This document shows, piece after piece, positions 1-6,809 of a stretch of 64,000 nt of DNA. The notes under the pieces are model-generated. The model had not been told where the DNA came from. It saw only the letters and a list, made by a program, of their open reading frames with translations, and searched no databases. Made by a program: the position numbers and the translations under genes. Position 1 is the stretch's first letter; each line of letters opens with the position of its first letter. This stretch comes from Streptomyces scabiei 87.22 (GTDB taxonomy: Bacteria; Actinomycetota; Actinomycetes; Streptomycetales; Streptomycetaceae), in contig NC_013929.1 in the NCBI RefSeq assembly GCF_000091305.1, positions 9,424,001 to 9,488,000 on the forward strand. Direction: 5' to 3'.

Positions 1-269
1 CCCTCGGGCCCGCCGACCTGGACGAGCAGCGGCAGCGCGCCGGTCACGCAGAAGCCCAGCGGCACCCGGTAGGCACGCCACAGCCGGCGGCCGGGTACGC
101 CCGCCGGGCCCAGCAGCACGACGAGCGCGGCCGACAGCACCAGGGCCGCGCCGGGCCAGGGCGGCAGGGAGATCGCGAGCACGGTGAGGCCGAGCCCGAG
201 CACGGCCTTGTCCACGGGATGGCGGTGGCGCCAGCGGCTGCTGTGCGCCGCCGCGTCGATCGGCAGCAC
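1..269 (-). CDS. cbiQ: Energy-coupling factor transporter membrane protein CbiQ (N-terminal part)
   Basis: N-terminal ~89 residues of the membrane coupling subunit (T component) of a cobalt ECF importer; the gene runs off the left window edge. Reading the minus strand from a GTG at 269 gives a start VLPIDAAAHSSRWRHRHPVD followed by two hydrophobic segments, typical of CbiQ N-termini. It lies 5 bp downstream of cbiN, so it should be cotranscribed as cbiM-cbiN-cbiQ under the riboswitch upstream of cbiM. The ATPase CbiO would be expected just outside the window. Identity rests on gene order plus the N-terminal pattern, since the diagnostic cytoplasmic EAA-like motifs are not in view. Confidence 0.8.
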   Translation of the reverse strand, partial: MLPIDAAAHSSRWRHRHPVDKAVLGLGLTVLAISLPPWPGAALVLSAALVVLLGPAGVPGRRLWRAYRVPLGFCVTGALPLLVQVGGPE

Positions 270-274
270 GAGGG

Positions 275-709
275 TCAGACCCGCCCGATGGGGGTGTTCC
301 CCCCGGCCGGACCGCCGGCCGCGCGCTCCTCGCCGGTCGCCTCCGCCCCAGTCCCCGCCCCCGGCGCCGCAACCGGGCCGGTGTCCGCCCCGTCCAGCTG
401 CGCCCGGGCCCGTGCCTCGCCCTGCCGCCGGCCCCGGTGGAGACCGAAGTAGTAGGCGAGGACGCCCGCGCCGAGCGCGGCCTGCAGGGAGAAGAGAGCG
501 GACTCGATCTCACCGGACGGTGGCTCGTACAGCGGGGAGAACCAGGGCCGGTAGTCCGGCTCGATCTCCGTGATCGCGGTCTCCGCCTCGCCGTCGGCGC
601 CCGTGAAGGGCTCCTTCTTGTGGTCGCCGAGGCCGAGGGCCAGCGGCAGGACGGCGAGCGCGGCCACGACGAGCAGCAGCAGGAGGTTGATCTTCGTGTT
701 CCGGTTCAC
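275..709 (-). CDS. cbiN: Cobalt transport protein CbiN
   Basis: Small membrane component of the CbiMNQO cobalt importer, needed with CbiM for cobalt selectivity. The 144-residue product starts at a GTG whose GTGA overlaps the cbiM stop, so the two are translationally coupled. It has the CbiN layout: an N-terminal membrane helix (LLLLLVVAALAVLPLALGL, about residues 8-26), an extracytoplasmic stretch with YRPWFSPLYEPPSGEIES, and a second helix (about residues 73-90). The last ~45 residues are an Ala/Gly/Glu-rich cytoplasmic tail longer than in classical CbiN (~90-100 aa) and are probably unstructured. Confidence 0.9.
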   Translation of the reverse strand: MNRNTKINLLLLLVVAALAVLPLALGLGDHKKEPFTGADGEAETAITEIEPDYRPWFSPLYEPPSGEIESALFSLQAALGAGVLAYYFGLHRGRRQGEARARAQLDGADTGPVAAPGAGTGAEATGEERAAGGPAGGNTPIGRV

Positions 710-1419
710 CGGGCCACCGCCTTCGTCTCGGTCTCGCTCCCGGCACTGTCCCGGCCGCCCGTCAGGAGCACGCCGAGCCGGGTCAGTTCGCCCTTGCTCG
801 ACTGCACCAGCAGGCGCATCACCAGCACGGTGAGAAGACCCTCGCTGACCGCGAGCGGGATCTGCGTGACGGCGAAGATGGAACCGAACTTGCCGAGCGC
901 GCCCAGGAAACCGCTGCTCGGGTCCGGGAAGGCGAGCGCCAGCTGCACGCTGGTGACGCAGTACGTCACCAGGTCGGCGACGAACGCGCCGAAGAACACC
1001 GTGACCATCAGCGGCACGTCGAACCGCCGCAGCAGCCGGTAGACGGCGTAGCCCGCCCAGGGGCCGGCGATCGCCATCGAGAAGACGTTGGCGCCGAGCG
1101 TGGTCAGGCCGCCGTGCGCGAGCAGCAGCGCCTGGAAGAGCAGGGTGATGGTGCCCAGCACGGCCATGATCGGCGGCCGGAACAGGATGGCGCCCAGTCC
1201 GGTGCCGGTGGGGTGGGAGCAACTTCCGGTGACCGACGGCAGTTTCAGCGCGGACAGGACGAAGGTGAAGGCACCGGAGGCGCCGAGCAGCAGGGTGCTC
1301 TCGGGATGCTCCCTGACCTCACGGGAGAGAGCCCGGACTCCGTGGACGACGAACGGCGCGGACGCGACACCCCAGGCGATCGCGTGCGCCGGAGGAAGGA
1401 AACCCTCGGCTATGTGCAT
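706..1419 (-). CDS. cbiM: Cobalt transport protein CbiM
   Basis: Substrate-capture membrane protein (S component) of the cobalt ECF transporter; 237 residues, normal for the family. It begins MHIAEGFLPPAHAIAWG. The N-terminal Met and the His at position 2 are the cobalt ligands in this family, so the start at 1419 is firm. About six hydrophobic segments follow, with the family signature TGSCSHPTGTGLGAILF near residue 65. First gene of a cbiMNQ operon with 4-bp overlap to cbiN. The ~200-bp leader upstream carries a cobalamin riboswitch, so expression should fall when B12 is abundant. The product feeds Co2+ to corrin biosynthesis. Confidence 0.95.
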   Translation of the reverse strand: MHIAEGFLPPAHAIAWGVASAPFVVHGVRALSREVREHPESTLLLGASGAFTFVLSALKLPSVTGSCSHPTGTGLGAILFRPPIMAVLGTITLLFQALLLAHGGLTTLGANVFSMAIAGPWAGYAVYRLLRRFDVPLMVTVFFGAFVADLVTYCVTSVQLALAFPDPSSGFLGALGKFGSIFAVTQIPLAVSEGLLTVLVMRLLVQSSKGELTRLGVLLTGGRDSAGSETETKAVAR

Positions 1420-1446
1420 GGCTCAGCAGACCCTCTCCAGCACCTC

Positions 1447-1618
1447 GTGGATGGTTGACGCGCCTTGGCCGGTCTCCTGGCTGACGGGTACCACCGCCCG
1501 TGCTCCGCCTTCCCGGGTCACAAGACCCAGTGGCTGTCCGTGAGGACTGGAGCCGGACTTCCCGATCACAGTGGCGAGGGCCGCACCGGCATCACACCGG
1601 ATTTCCCGTTCACCAAGG
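1447..1618 (-). ncRNA. Cobalamin (B12) riboswitch
   Basis: Read on the minus strand, the leader of cbiM contains the ordered landmarks of a class-I cobalamin riboswitch: GGGAA...CCGGTGTGATGCCGGTGCGG, the B12-box core CGCCACTGT, then GGGAAGTCCGG, a CACTGGG segment, a GGGAAGGCGG element and the distal GTCAGCCAGGAGACCGGCC. The 3' end lies ~28 bp from the cbiM start, which fits control of translation initiation or early termination in the cobalt import operon. The ends are approximate; a covariance-model search would fix them. Confidence 0.92.
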
Positions 1619-1625
1619 CGTGGTG

Positions 1626-1655
1626 ACAGTAGTGCCCAGATAAGGGCGCTGACAA
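1626..1655 (-). promoter_or_regulatory. Predicted promoter of cbiMNQ leader
   Basis: On the minus strand TTGTCA (1650-1655) and TACTGT (1626-1631) are separated by 18 bp, fitting a housekeeping-type sigma-70 promoter. Transcription would begin around 1618-1620, just where the riboswitch fold starts. Pattern match only. Confidence 0.5.
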
Positions 1656-1813
1656 GCGGAGACGGGGGGCGCGCGGGCGCCGTGCAACAGCTCACACCCC
1701 CGCGCACGCCCCACCGGCCCCACACCGCACACGAGCCATCTCGCCCCGTCGTCCTTGCCCGACGCCGGGTCGGTGGTCCTCCAGACCTGACCGAAACCTG
1801 ACACGAGCTTTAC

Positions 1814-1828
1814 TGCAACCTGCTTGCA
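1814..1828. promoter_or_regulatory. Nur box (nickel-responsive Fur-family operator)
   Basis: TGCAA-CCTGC-TTGCA is a perfect inverted repeat with 5-bp spacing. It matches the Nur box described for Streptomyces coelicolor (tGCaa-n5-ttGCa). It lies 85 bp upstream of a NiCoT nickel/cobalt permease, the class of gene Nur represses when nickel is sufficient. It also sits between that gene and the divergent cobalt operon. Confidence 0.75.
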
Positions 1829-1912
1829 GCTAACAGCCTGTCGCATGAGTCTGAGGGGGCTCGACACCACCGGCGCGGCACCGGGCCGCCCCCGAGAGAA
1901 GGCCCACGCCCC

Positions 1913-3067
1913 ATGGCTCCCCCCACCGACGCCGTCCCTCCGGTCACGACCGACCGGGGCGCTCTCTCCCGGCGCCGCATACGTGCCGCGATGACGCGCC
2001 GGGAGTGGGCGAACCTCGGCGGGATGGCGGGCTTCGTCCTGGCGCTGCACGTCATCGGCTGGTTTACGCTGGTCGTGCTCGTCGCTCCCGAGCACTACAG
2101 CGTCGGCGGAAAGGCGTTCGGCATCGGCATGGGCGTCACCGCCTACACCCTGGGCATGCGCCACGCCTTCGACGCCGACCACATCGCCGCCATCGACAAC
2201 ACCACCCGCAAGCTGATGGGGGAGGGGCAGCGCCCGCTGTCGGTCGGCTTCTGGTTCTCCCTCGGGCACTCCTCCGTCGTCCTCGCCCTCACCTTCCTGC
2301 TCACCGTCGGAGTCAAGGCACTCGCGGACCCCGTGCGCGACGACGGCTCCGGGCTGCACGACGTCGCCGGCTGGATCGGCACCACCGTGTCGGGGACGTT
2401 CCTGTACGTCATCGCGGTCGTCAACCTGGTGGTCCTGGTGGGCATCTGGAAGGTGTTCCGGCAGATGCGCTCGGGCTCCTTCGACGAGGCGGCACTGGAG
2501 GAGCGGCTGAACAGCCGGGGTTTCATGAACCGCCTCCTGGGGCGCCTGATGAAGTCGATCACCAGCCCCTGGCAGATGTACCCGCTGGGTTTCCTCTTCG
2601 GCCTGGGCTTCGACACGGCGACCGAGGTCGCGCTCCTGGTGCTGGCCGGCTCGGGCGCCGCCTCCGGGCTGCCCTGGTACGCGATCCTGTGCCTGCCCGT
2701 CCTGTTCGCGGCCGGCATGTCGCTCCTCGACACGATCGACGGCACGTTCATGAACTTCGCCTACGGCTGGGCGTTCTCCCAGCCGGTACGGAAGGTCTAC
2801 TACAACCTCACCGTCACCGGTCTCTCGGTCGCCGTGGCCCTCGTCATCGGCACCGTCGAACTGCTCGGGCTCGTCGCCGACAAGGCGGGTCTGCACGGCC
2901 CGTTCTGGGACGGGATCGCCGGCCTCGACCTCAACGCGGTCGGCTACGTCGTCGTCGGCCTGTTCCTCGTCACCTGGGCGGTCGCCCTGTCGGTGTGGCG
3001 GTTCGCACGGATCGAGGAGAAGTGGGCGACGGGCCGCACACCGGCTCCCGACGCGCCGGCCTCATGA
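1913..3067 (+). CDS. HoxN/HupN/NixA-family nickel/cobalt permease (NiCoT)
   Basis: High-affinity secondary importer of Ni2+ (or Co2+) in the cytoplasmic membrane; 384 residues with about eight membrane helices. All four NiCoT signatures are visible: RHAFDADH (residues 83-90) in helix II, which binds the metal; FSLGHSSVV; LGFDTATE; and GMSLLDTID. The ~35-residue N-terminal extension is hydrophilic. Motifs alone do not settle nickel against cobalt. The Nur-box match upstream argues for nickel, which Streptomyces needs for Ni-superoxide dismutase and urease. The cobalt importer on the other strand would then cover the second metal. Confidence 0.93.
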   Translation: MAPPTDAVPPVTTDRGALSRRRIRAAMTRREWANLGGMAGFVLALHVIGWFTLVVLVAPEHYSVGGKAFGIGMGVTAYTLGMRHAFDADHIAAIDNTTRKLMGEGQRPLSVGFWFSLGHSSVVLALTFLLTVGVKALADPVRDDGSGLHDVAGWIGTTVSGTFLYVIAVVNLVVLVGIWKVFRQMRSGSFDEAALEERLNSRGFMNRLLGRLMKSITSPWQMYPLGFLFGLGFDTATEVALLVLAGSGAASGLPWYAILCLPVLFAAGMSLLDTIDGTFMNFAYGWAFSQPVRKVYYNLTVTGLSVAVALVIGTVELLGLVADKAGLHGPFWDGIAGLDLNAVGYVVVGLFLVTWAVALSVWRFARIEEKWATGRTPAPDAPAS

Positions 3068-3111
3068 CTCGACCGCACATCGGCTCCCGACGCGCCCGCC
3101 CCATGACCCGA
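3034..3111. repeat. Two-copy 39-bp tandem repeat across the NiCoT stop codon
   Basis: The segment at 3034-3072 is repeated at 3073-3111 with about 35 of 39 positions identical. The first copy contains the permease stop codon (3065-3067), so the duplication adds only 3' untranslated sequence. No function is evident; it looks like a slippage or duplication scar. Confidence 0.6.
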
Positions 3112-3211
3112 TCACGCCCGGCGGCCCGGGGCGGTGCCCGTGCGACCCGTATCGGTCTCGATCCGTGGGCAGCACCTGGGTTGCCGATGACGGTCACGCC
3201 ATCATGAGCCC

Positions 3212-4330
3212 ATGAACGGGCCACCCCCGCGTCTCCGCACCCCACCGTGGTACAGGGCCGACGCCTCGGCCTTCAACGTCGCGCTCGTCTACCCGATGCG
3301 CGGCCCCGCCGGCATCTTCGGCCCCGCCTGCGGGGCGTGCGCGCGGCTGGCCGCCGAGGAGGTCAACAAGGCCGGGGGAGTGCTGGGCAGGGAGCTGCGG
3401 CTGGTCGAGGTCGACGGCGGAGCCGAGCCCCGGCGGGTCGCCGAGGAGGTCGAGGCCCTGGTCGCCGCGGGCGTGGTGCAGGGCGTCACCGGCTGGCACA
3501 TCTCCTCCGTACGGCAGGCGGTGGCCCCGCGGATCGCCCACCGGGTGCCCTACGTCTACACGGCCCTGTACGAGGGCGGGGAACGCACCGAGGGCGTCTA
3601 CATGACGAGCGAGACGCCGTCCTGGCAACTGCTGCCCGCGATGCGGCTGCTCGCCGGGGCACGCGGGATCCGCCGCTGGTTCGTCGTCGGCAACGACTAT
3701 GTCTGGCCCCGCCGCACCGCGCGGGCGGCCCGGCGCTACGCCCGCGCGTGCCGGGGCCGGGTCGGCGGTGAGGCGTATCTGCCGCTGGGCACCGGGGACT
3801 TCGAGGGCGTGCTGCGCCGTATCGAGCGGGCCGACGCCGACGGGGTCCTGATGCTCCTGGTCGGCAGCGACGCGGTCCGTTTCAACCGGGCCTTCGCCGC
3901 GGCCGGGCTGGACCGGCGGTGCCTGCGGCTGAGCACGCTGATGGACGAGAACATGCTGCTGGGCGGCGGCCCCGAGGACACCTTCGACCTGTACAGCGCC
4001 GCCGGTCACTTCGCCTCGCTCGCCGACCGGAACACCCTGGACTTCCTCGGGCAGTACACCGCCCGCTTCGGCCTGGAGGCACCGGTCCCGGGCAGTTTCG
4101 GCGAGTCCTGCTACGAGGGTGTCCTGTTGCTGGCCGCGCTGGCCGCACGGGCGGGCGCCACGGACGTGGCGGCGATCGGAGCGGTCGCCCACACGGTCAC
4201 GTACGAGGGACCGCGCGGACTGCTGGGCCTGGACGGACGCCACGTCCGCCAGCGCATCTACCTCGCGCGGGCGGACGCGTACGACTTCACCGTCCTCGCC
4301 CGGCTGCGCGCTCCGCACGACCTGCGCTGA
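3212..4330 (+). CDS. AmiC/FmdD-like periplasmic-binding-fold protein without export signal
   Basis: 372-residue type I periplasmic-binding-fold protein of the amide/urea/branched-chain amino acid family. The pattern FNVALVYPMRGPAGIFGPAC near residue 20, AAEEVNKAGGVLGRELRLVE near residue 50 and the hinge region TGWHISSVRQAVAPRI match AmiC, FmdD and UrtA-type proteins. The N-terminus (MNGPPPRLRTPPWYRADASA) has no hydrophobic signal peptide, no lipobox and no Tat motif, so the protein should be cytoplasmic, like the amidase sensor AmiC. No transporter subunits or amidase are adjacent. The only candidate partner is the convergent MarR gene, whose 3' end overlaps this one by 44 bp. The ligand is unknown. 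Confidence 0.7.
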   Translation: MNGPPPRLRTPPWYRADASAFNVALVYPMRGPAGIFGPACGACARLAAEEVNKAGGVLGRELRLVEVDGGAEPRRVAEEVEALVAAGVVQGVTGWHISSVRQAVAPRIAHRVPYVYTALYEGGERTEGVYMTSETPSWQLLPAMRLLAGARGIRRWFVVGNDYVWPRRTARAARRYARACRGRVGGEAYLPLGTGDFEGVLRRIERADADGVLMLLVGSDAVRFNRAFAAAGLDRRCLRLSTLMDENMLLGGGPEDTFDLYSAAGHFASLADRNTLDFLGQYTARFGLEAPVPGSFGESCYEGVLLLAALAARAGATDVAAIGAVAHTVTYEGPRGLLGLDGRHVRQRIYLARADAYDFTVLARLRAPHDLR

Positions 4331-4781
4331 TCCCGCCCCGGCCCTCGGCGCCCCCGCCCTCCTCCAGGGCGCGGGCCAGCCGGTCCAGCAGCATTCCGAG
4401 CTGTCTGTCGTCCTCGTCGTCGAGCGGCGGTTCCGTCCCGGTCCAGCCGGCGCGCACCTCATGGGCGAGCAGCTGCCACCGCTGCCGGCCGCGCTCCGTG
4501 AGATGGGCGAGGACGCGGCGCCGGTCGACGGGGTCGACGCGGCGGAACACCAGGTTCTGGTCGACGAGTTGGTCGATCAGCTTGGTCAGGCTCGGCGCCG
4601 CCAGGAAGGCGTGCTCGGCGAGGGCCGTCATGTGGTGACCGTGCCCGTCGGAGAGCAGGTCGAGGACGCGCCACGCCTCCACCGAACAGCCGTACCCGTC
4701 GAGCACGGACTGGACTCGGCGTACGGACAGGCGCTCCGCCCGGCTCAGCAGGTGGAGCAGTTCCTCGGGCCGCCTCGCCAT
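4287..4781 (-). CDS. MarR-family transcriptional regulator
   Basis: 164-residue winged-helix regulator. The core LLHLLSRAERLSVRRVQSVL, then a recognition region with HHMTALAEHAFLAAPSLTKL and the wing VDPVDRRRVLAHLTERG, follow the MarR pattern. The ATG at 4781 is preceded by GAGGAG at a spacing of 4-5 nt. The C-terminal ~20 residues are low-complexity Gly/Ala/Arg, and the reading frame runs 44 bp into the convergent binding-protein gene. The effector is unknown. It is followed upstream on the same strand by the MFS gene, 117 bp away, so either could be its target. Confidence 0.85.
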   Translation of the reverse strand: MARRPEELLHLLSRAERLSVRRVQSVLDGYGCSVEAWRVLDLLSDGHGHHMTALAEHAFLAAPSLTKLIDQLVDQNLVFRRVDPVDRRRVLAHLTERGRQRWQLLAHEVRAGWTGTEPPLDDEDDRQLGMLLDRLARALEEGGGAEGRGGISAGRAERAAGRGR

Positions 4782-4897
4782 GGCACTCCTCGACTCGCCT
4801 GCCGACGCCCCCGCGACGGCACTGCCGGAGCCTACCGCCGGGCACCCCACCGCTCGCGGGCAGGTCGTGGCGATCGTCGCCGTCCCCGGCCGCCGCG

Positions 4898-6256
4898 CTA
4901 CCGGGCGTGCAGTCCGTCGGCGAGGTGTCCGTGGCTGTGCCGCCAGCCCGTCGGCACGCGCAGGGCACCCGCCAGGTGGGGATGGCCGAGAGGGAGATCC
5001 GCGTGGACATGGTCCGCCGGCGCGGGAGCCGCGGGCAGGCCGGCCGTCGACCGCGCCGACGGCCACAGGCGGACGGCCAGCACGGCCGCCGCCAGGGCGA
5101 TCGCCCCCAGGGCGAACACCGCCCGGCCGAGCCCCGCCGCTCCCAGCCATCCGGCCAGCGGGTACGTCAGCAGCCAGCAGCCGTGCGAGAGGGAGAACTG
5201 CGCGGCGAACGCGGCCGTACGGTCCCCGGGCGCCACCGCGCGTCGTACCAGCCGCCCGGCCGGGGTGAGCACCGCCGAGGACGCGGCGCCGAACGCGGCC
5301 CACAGGAGCAGCAGGGCGGGCAGCCGCCACATCCCGTCCCGGGCGGCCGTGACGACGCCGAGTCCGGCGAAGACGACGGCCAGGGACAGCGCGCCCGGCA
5401 GCATCACCGCCCGGTCGGGAACCCTGTCCAGGACACGCGGCAGCACCAGGGCCACGGCCATCGACCCGGCACCGTACGCCCCGAGCGCCACCGCGACGGA
5501 GCCCGCCGACAGGCCCAGCACCTCGCGGACGTAGACCACCGAGTTGACCGTCACCATCGCACCGGCCGCCGCGACGGCGAGGTTCAGCGCGAGCAGGGCC
5601 CGCAGCGCGGGGACACCGAGGAAGAGGCGGGTGCCGGCGGTGGCCCTGGCGTACACGCCGTCCGCGCGGGGGTGGCCGGGGGCGGGCCGTTCGGGCAGCG
5701 CTGTCGAGAGCACCAGCGCGGCCGAGGCGAGGAAGCCGAGAACGGTGCCGGTGAACAGCCGGTCGTAGGTGACGACGGACAGCAGGGCTGCCGCGAGGAC
5801 GGGGGAGAAGAGGCTCTCCAGGTCGTACGCGAGCCGGGACATCGACAGAGCCCGCGTGTAGTCCCGCTCCTCCGGCAGCACGTCGGGGATGACGGCCTGG
5901 AACGTGGGCGTGAACGCGGCCGAGGCGGACTGCAGCAGGAACACCAGCACGTACACCTGCCAGACCTCGCCGACGAACGGCAGGGACACGGCGATCGCGG
6001 CGCGCACCAGATCGGCCGTCACCATGAGCGCGCGGCGCGGCAGCCGGTCGGCGACCGCGCCGACGGCCGGGGCGATCACCACGTACGCCACCATCTTGAT
6101 CGCCAGGGCCGTCCCGAGGACGGAACCGGCGTCGGTGCCCGCGAGATCGTAGGCCAGCAGTCCGAGGGCGACCGTCGCGAGCCCCGTGCCCACGAGAGCG
6201 ACGACCTGGGCGGCGAACAGCCGCCGGTAGGCGCGATGACGCAGAACGGCGAGCAT
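4898..6256 (-). CDS. MFS transporter with His-rich C-terminal tail (candidate metal exporter)
   Basis: Major facilitator protein, 452 residues from the chosen ATG at 6256, with about twelve hydrophobic segments beginning LFAAQVVALVGTGLATVALG. That start follows GAGGGGAG at 8 nt and begins MLAVLRHRAYRR. An in-frame ATG at 6340 exists but would place the N-terminus inside the palindromic operator, so it is less likely. The last 38 residues hold eight histidines in HVH, GHPH and RHSHGH clusters, typical of a cytoplasmic metal-binding tail. The gene is divergent from an ArsR sensor with a complete alpha-5 metal site, suggesting efflux of Ni, Co or Zn. The substrate is inferred. Confidence 0.82.
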   Translation of the reverse strand: MLAVLRHRAYRRLFAAQVVALVGTGLATVALGLLAYDLAGTDAGSVLGTALAIKMVAYVVIAPAVGAVADRLPRRALMVTADLVRAAIAVSLPFVGEVWQVYVLVFLLQSASAAFTPTFQAVIPDVLPEERDYTRALSMSRLAYDLESLFSPVLAAALLSVVTYDRLFTGTVLGFLASAALVLSTALPERPAPGHPRADGVYARATAGTRLFLGVPALRALLALNLAVAAAGAMVTVNSVVYVREVLGLSAGSVAVALGAYGAGSMAVALVLPRVLDRVPDRAVMLPGALSLAVVFAGLGVVTAARDGMWRLPALLLLWAAFGAASSAVLTPAGRLVRRAVAPGDRTAAFAAQFSLSHGCWLLTYPLAGWLGAAGLGRAVFALGAIALAAAVLAVRLWPSARSTAGLPAAPAPADHVHADLPLGHPHLAGALRVPTGWRHSHGHLADGLHAR

Positions 6257-6316
6257 ACGGACGGCTCCCCTCGGCGGGACGTCGAGCGGTCGGGTGTCGG
6301 TACGCACGAGTGTAGC

Positions 6317-6344
6317 CCTCATGTGCGCACGTGCGCACATGAGG
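6317..6344. promoter_or_regulatory. Perfect 28-bp palindromic operator between ArsR and MFS genes
   Basis: Positions 6317-6330 (CCTCATGTGCGCAC) are exactly complementary in inverted orientation to 6331-6344, a 14+14 bp palindrome without spacer. It lies 55 bp before the arsR start and 61 bp before the MFS start. ArsR/SmtB dimers bind such imperfect or perfect 12-2-12-like repeats. It is the obvious shared operator of the divergent pair. Confidence 0.8.
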
Positions 6345-6398
6345 ATTGCTCCCGCAGGTGGCCCCCCGAGTCGTACGAGGAACGCCTACGCTGGGCCC

Positions 6399-6758
6399 AT
6401 GCCAGAACGCCACGCCGTGTCATCTGCGTCCGGTGCGCATCTGCGGGCCCCCGACGGCGCGCGGCTCGCCGAGGCGACGGGCGTGTTCGCGATGCTCTCC
6501 GACGCCACCCGGCTCCATCTGCTGTGGCTGCTCGCCCAGGGCGAGTCGGACGTGGGCTCCCTGGCCGACCGCTGCGAGGCCTCCCGGACGGCGGTCAGCC
6601 AGCATCTGGCGAAGCTCCGGCTCGCCGGGCTGGTGGACACCCGCCGCGCGGGGCGTCACATCTACTACAGCCTTGCCGACGGCCATCTCAGGCGCCTGGT
6701 GGTGGAGGCCCTCAGCCACGCGGACCACCGGGTCAGCGGACAGGCGCCGCACGACTGA
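6399..6758 (+). CDS. ArsR/SmtB-family metal sensor with alpha-5 site
   Basis: 119-residue winged-helix repressor starting at the ATG at 6399. The HTH region reads SDATRLHLLWLLAQGESDVG then CEASRTAVSQHLAKLRLAG, with the wing RRAGRHIYYSL. The last helix carries D94-x-H96-x10-H107-x2-H110, exactly the spacing of the alpha-5 site that binds Zn(II), Co(II) or Ni(II) in CzrA, SmtB and NmtR. The alpha-3N CxC arsenic or cadmium motif is absent (the sole Cys is C59). Metal binding should release the palindrome at 6317-6344 and induce the MFS gene. Extra His residues near both ends (H5, H14, H118) recall the NmtR Ni/Co type, but the metal cannot be decided from sequence alone. Confidence 0.9.
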   Translation: MPERHAVSSASGAHLRAPDGARLAEATGVFAMLSDATRLHLLWLLAQGESDVGSLADRCEASRTAVSQHLAKLRLAGLVDTRRAGRHIYYSLADGHLRRLVVEALSHADHRVSGQAPHD

Positions 6759-6809
6759 CCACGGGGCGCCGACCGGGCCACCGGATCGTGGTCCCGGCCG
6801 CCGCCCGGA

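Noticed and set aside
6256..6340. ATG at 6340 as start of the MFS gene
   Set aside because: It would place the N-terminus inside the palindromic operator and adds residues outside the fold; the ATG at 6256 has a strong ribosome binding site.
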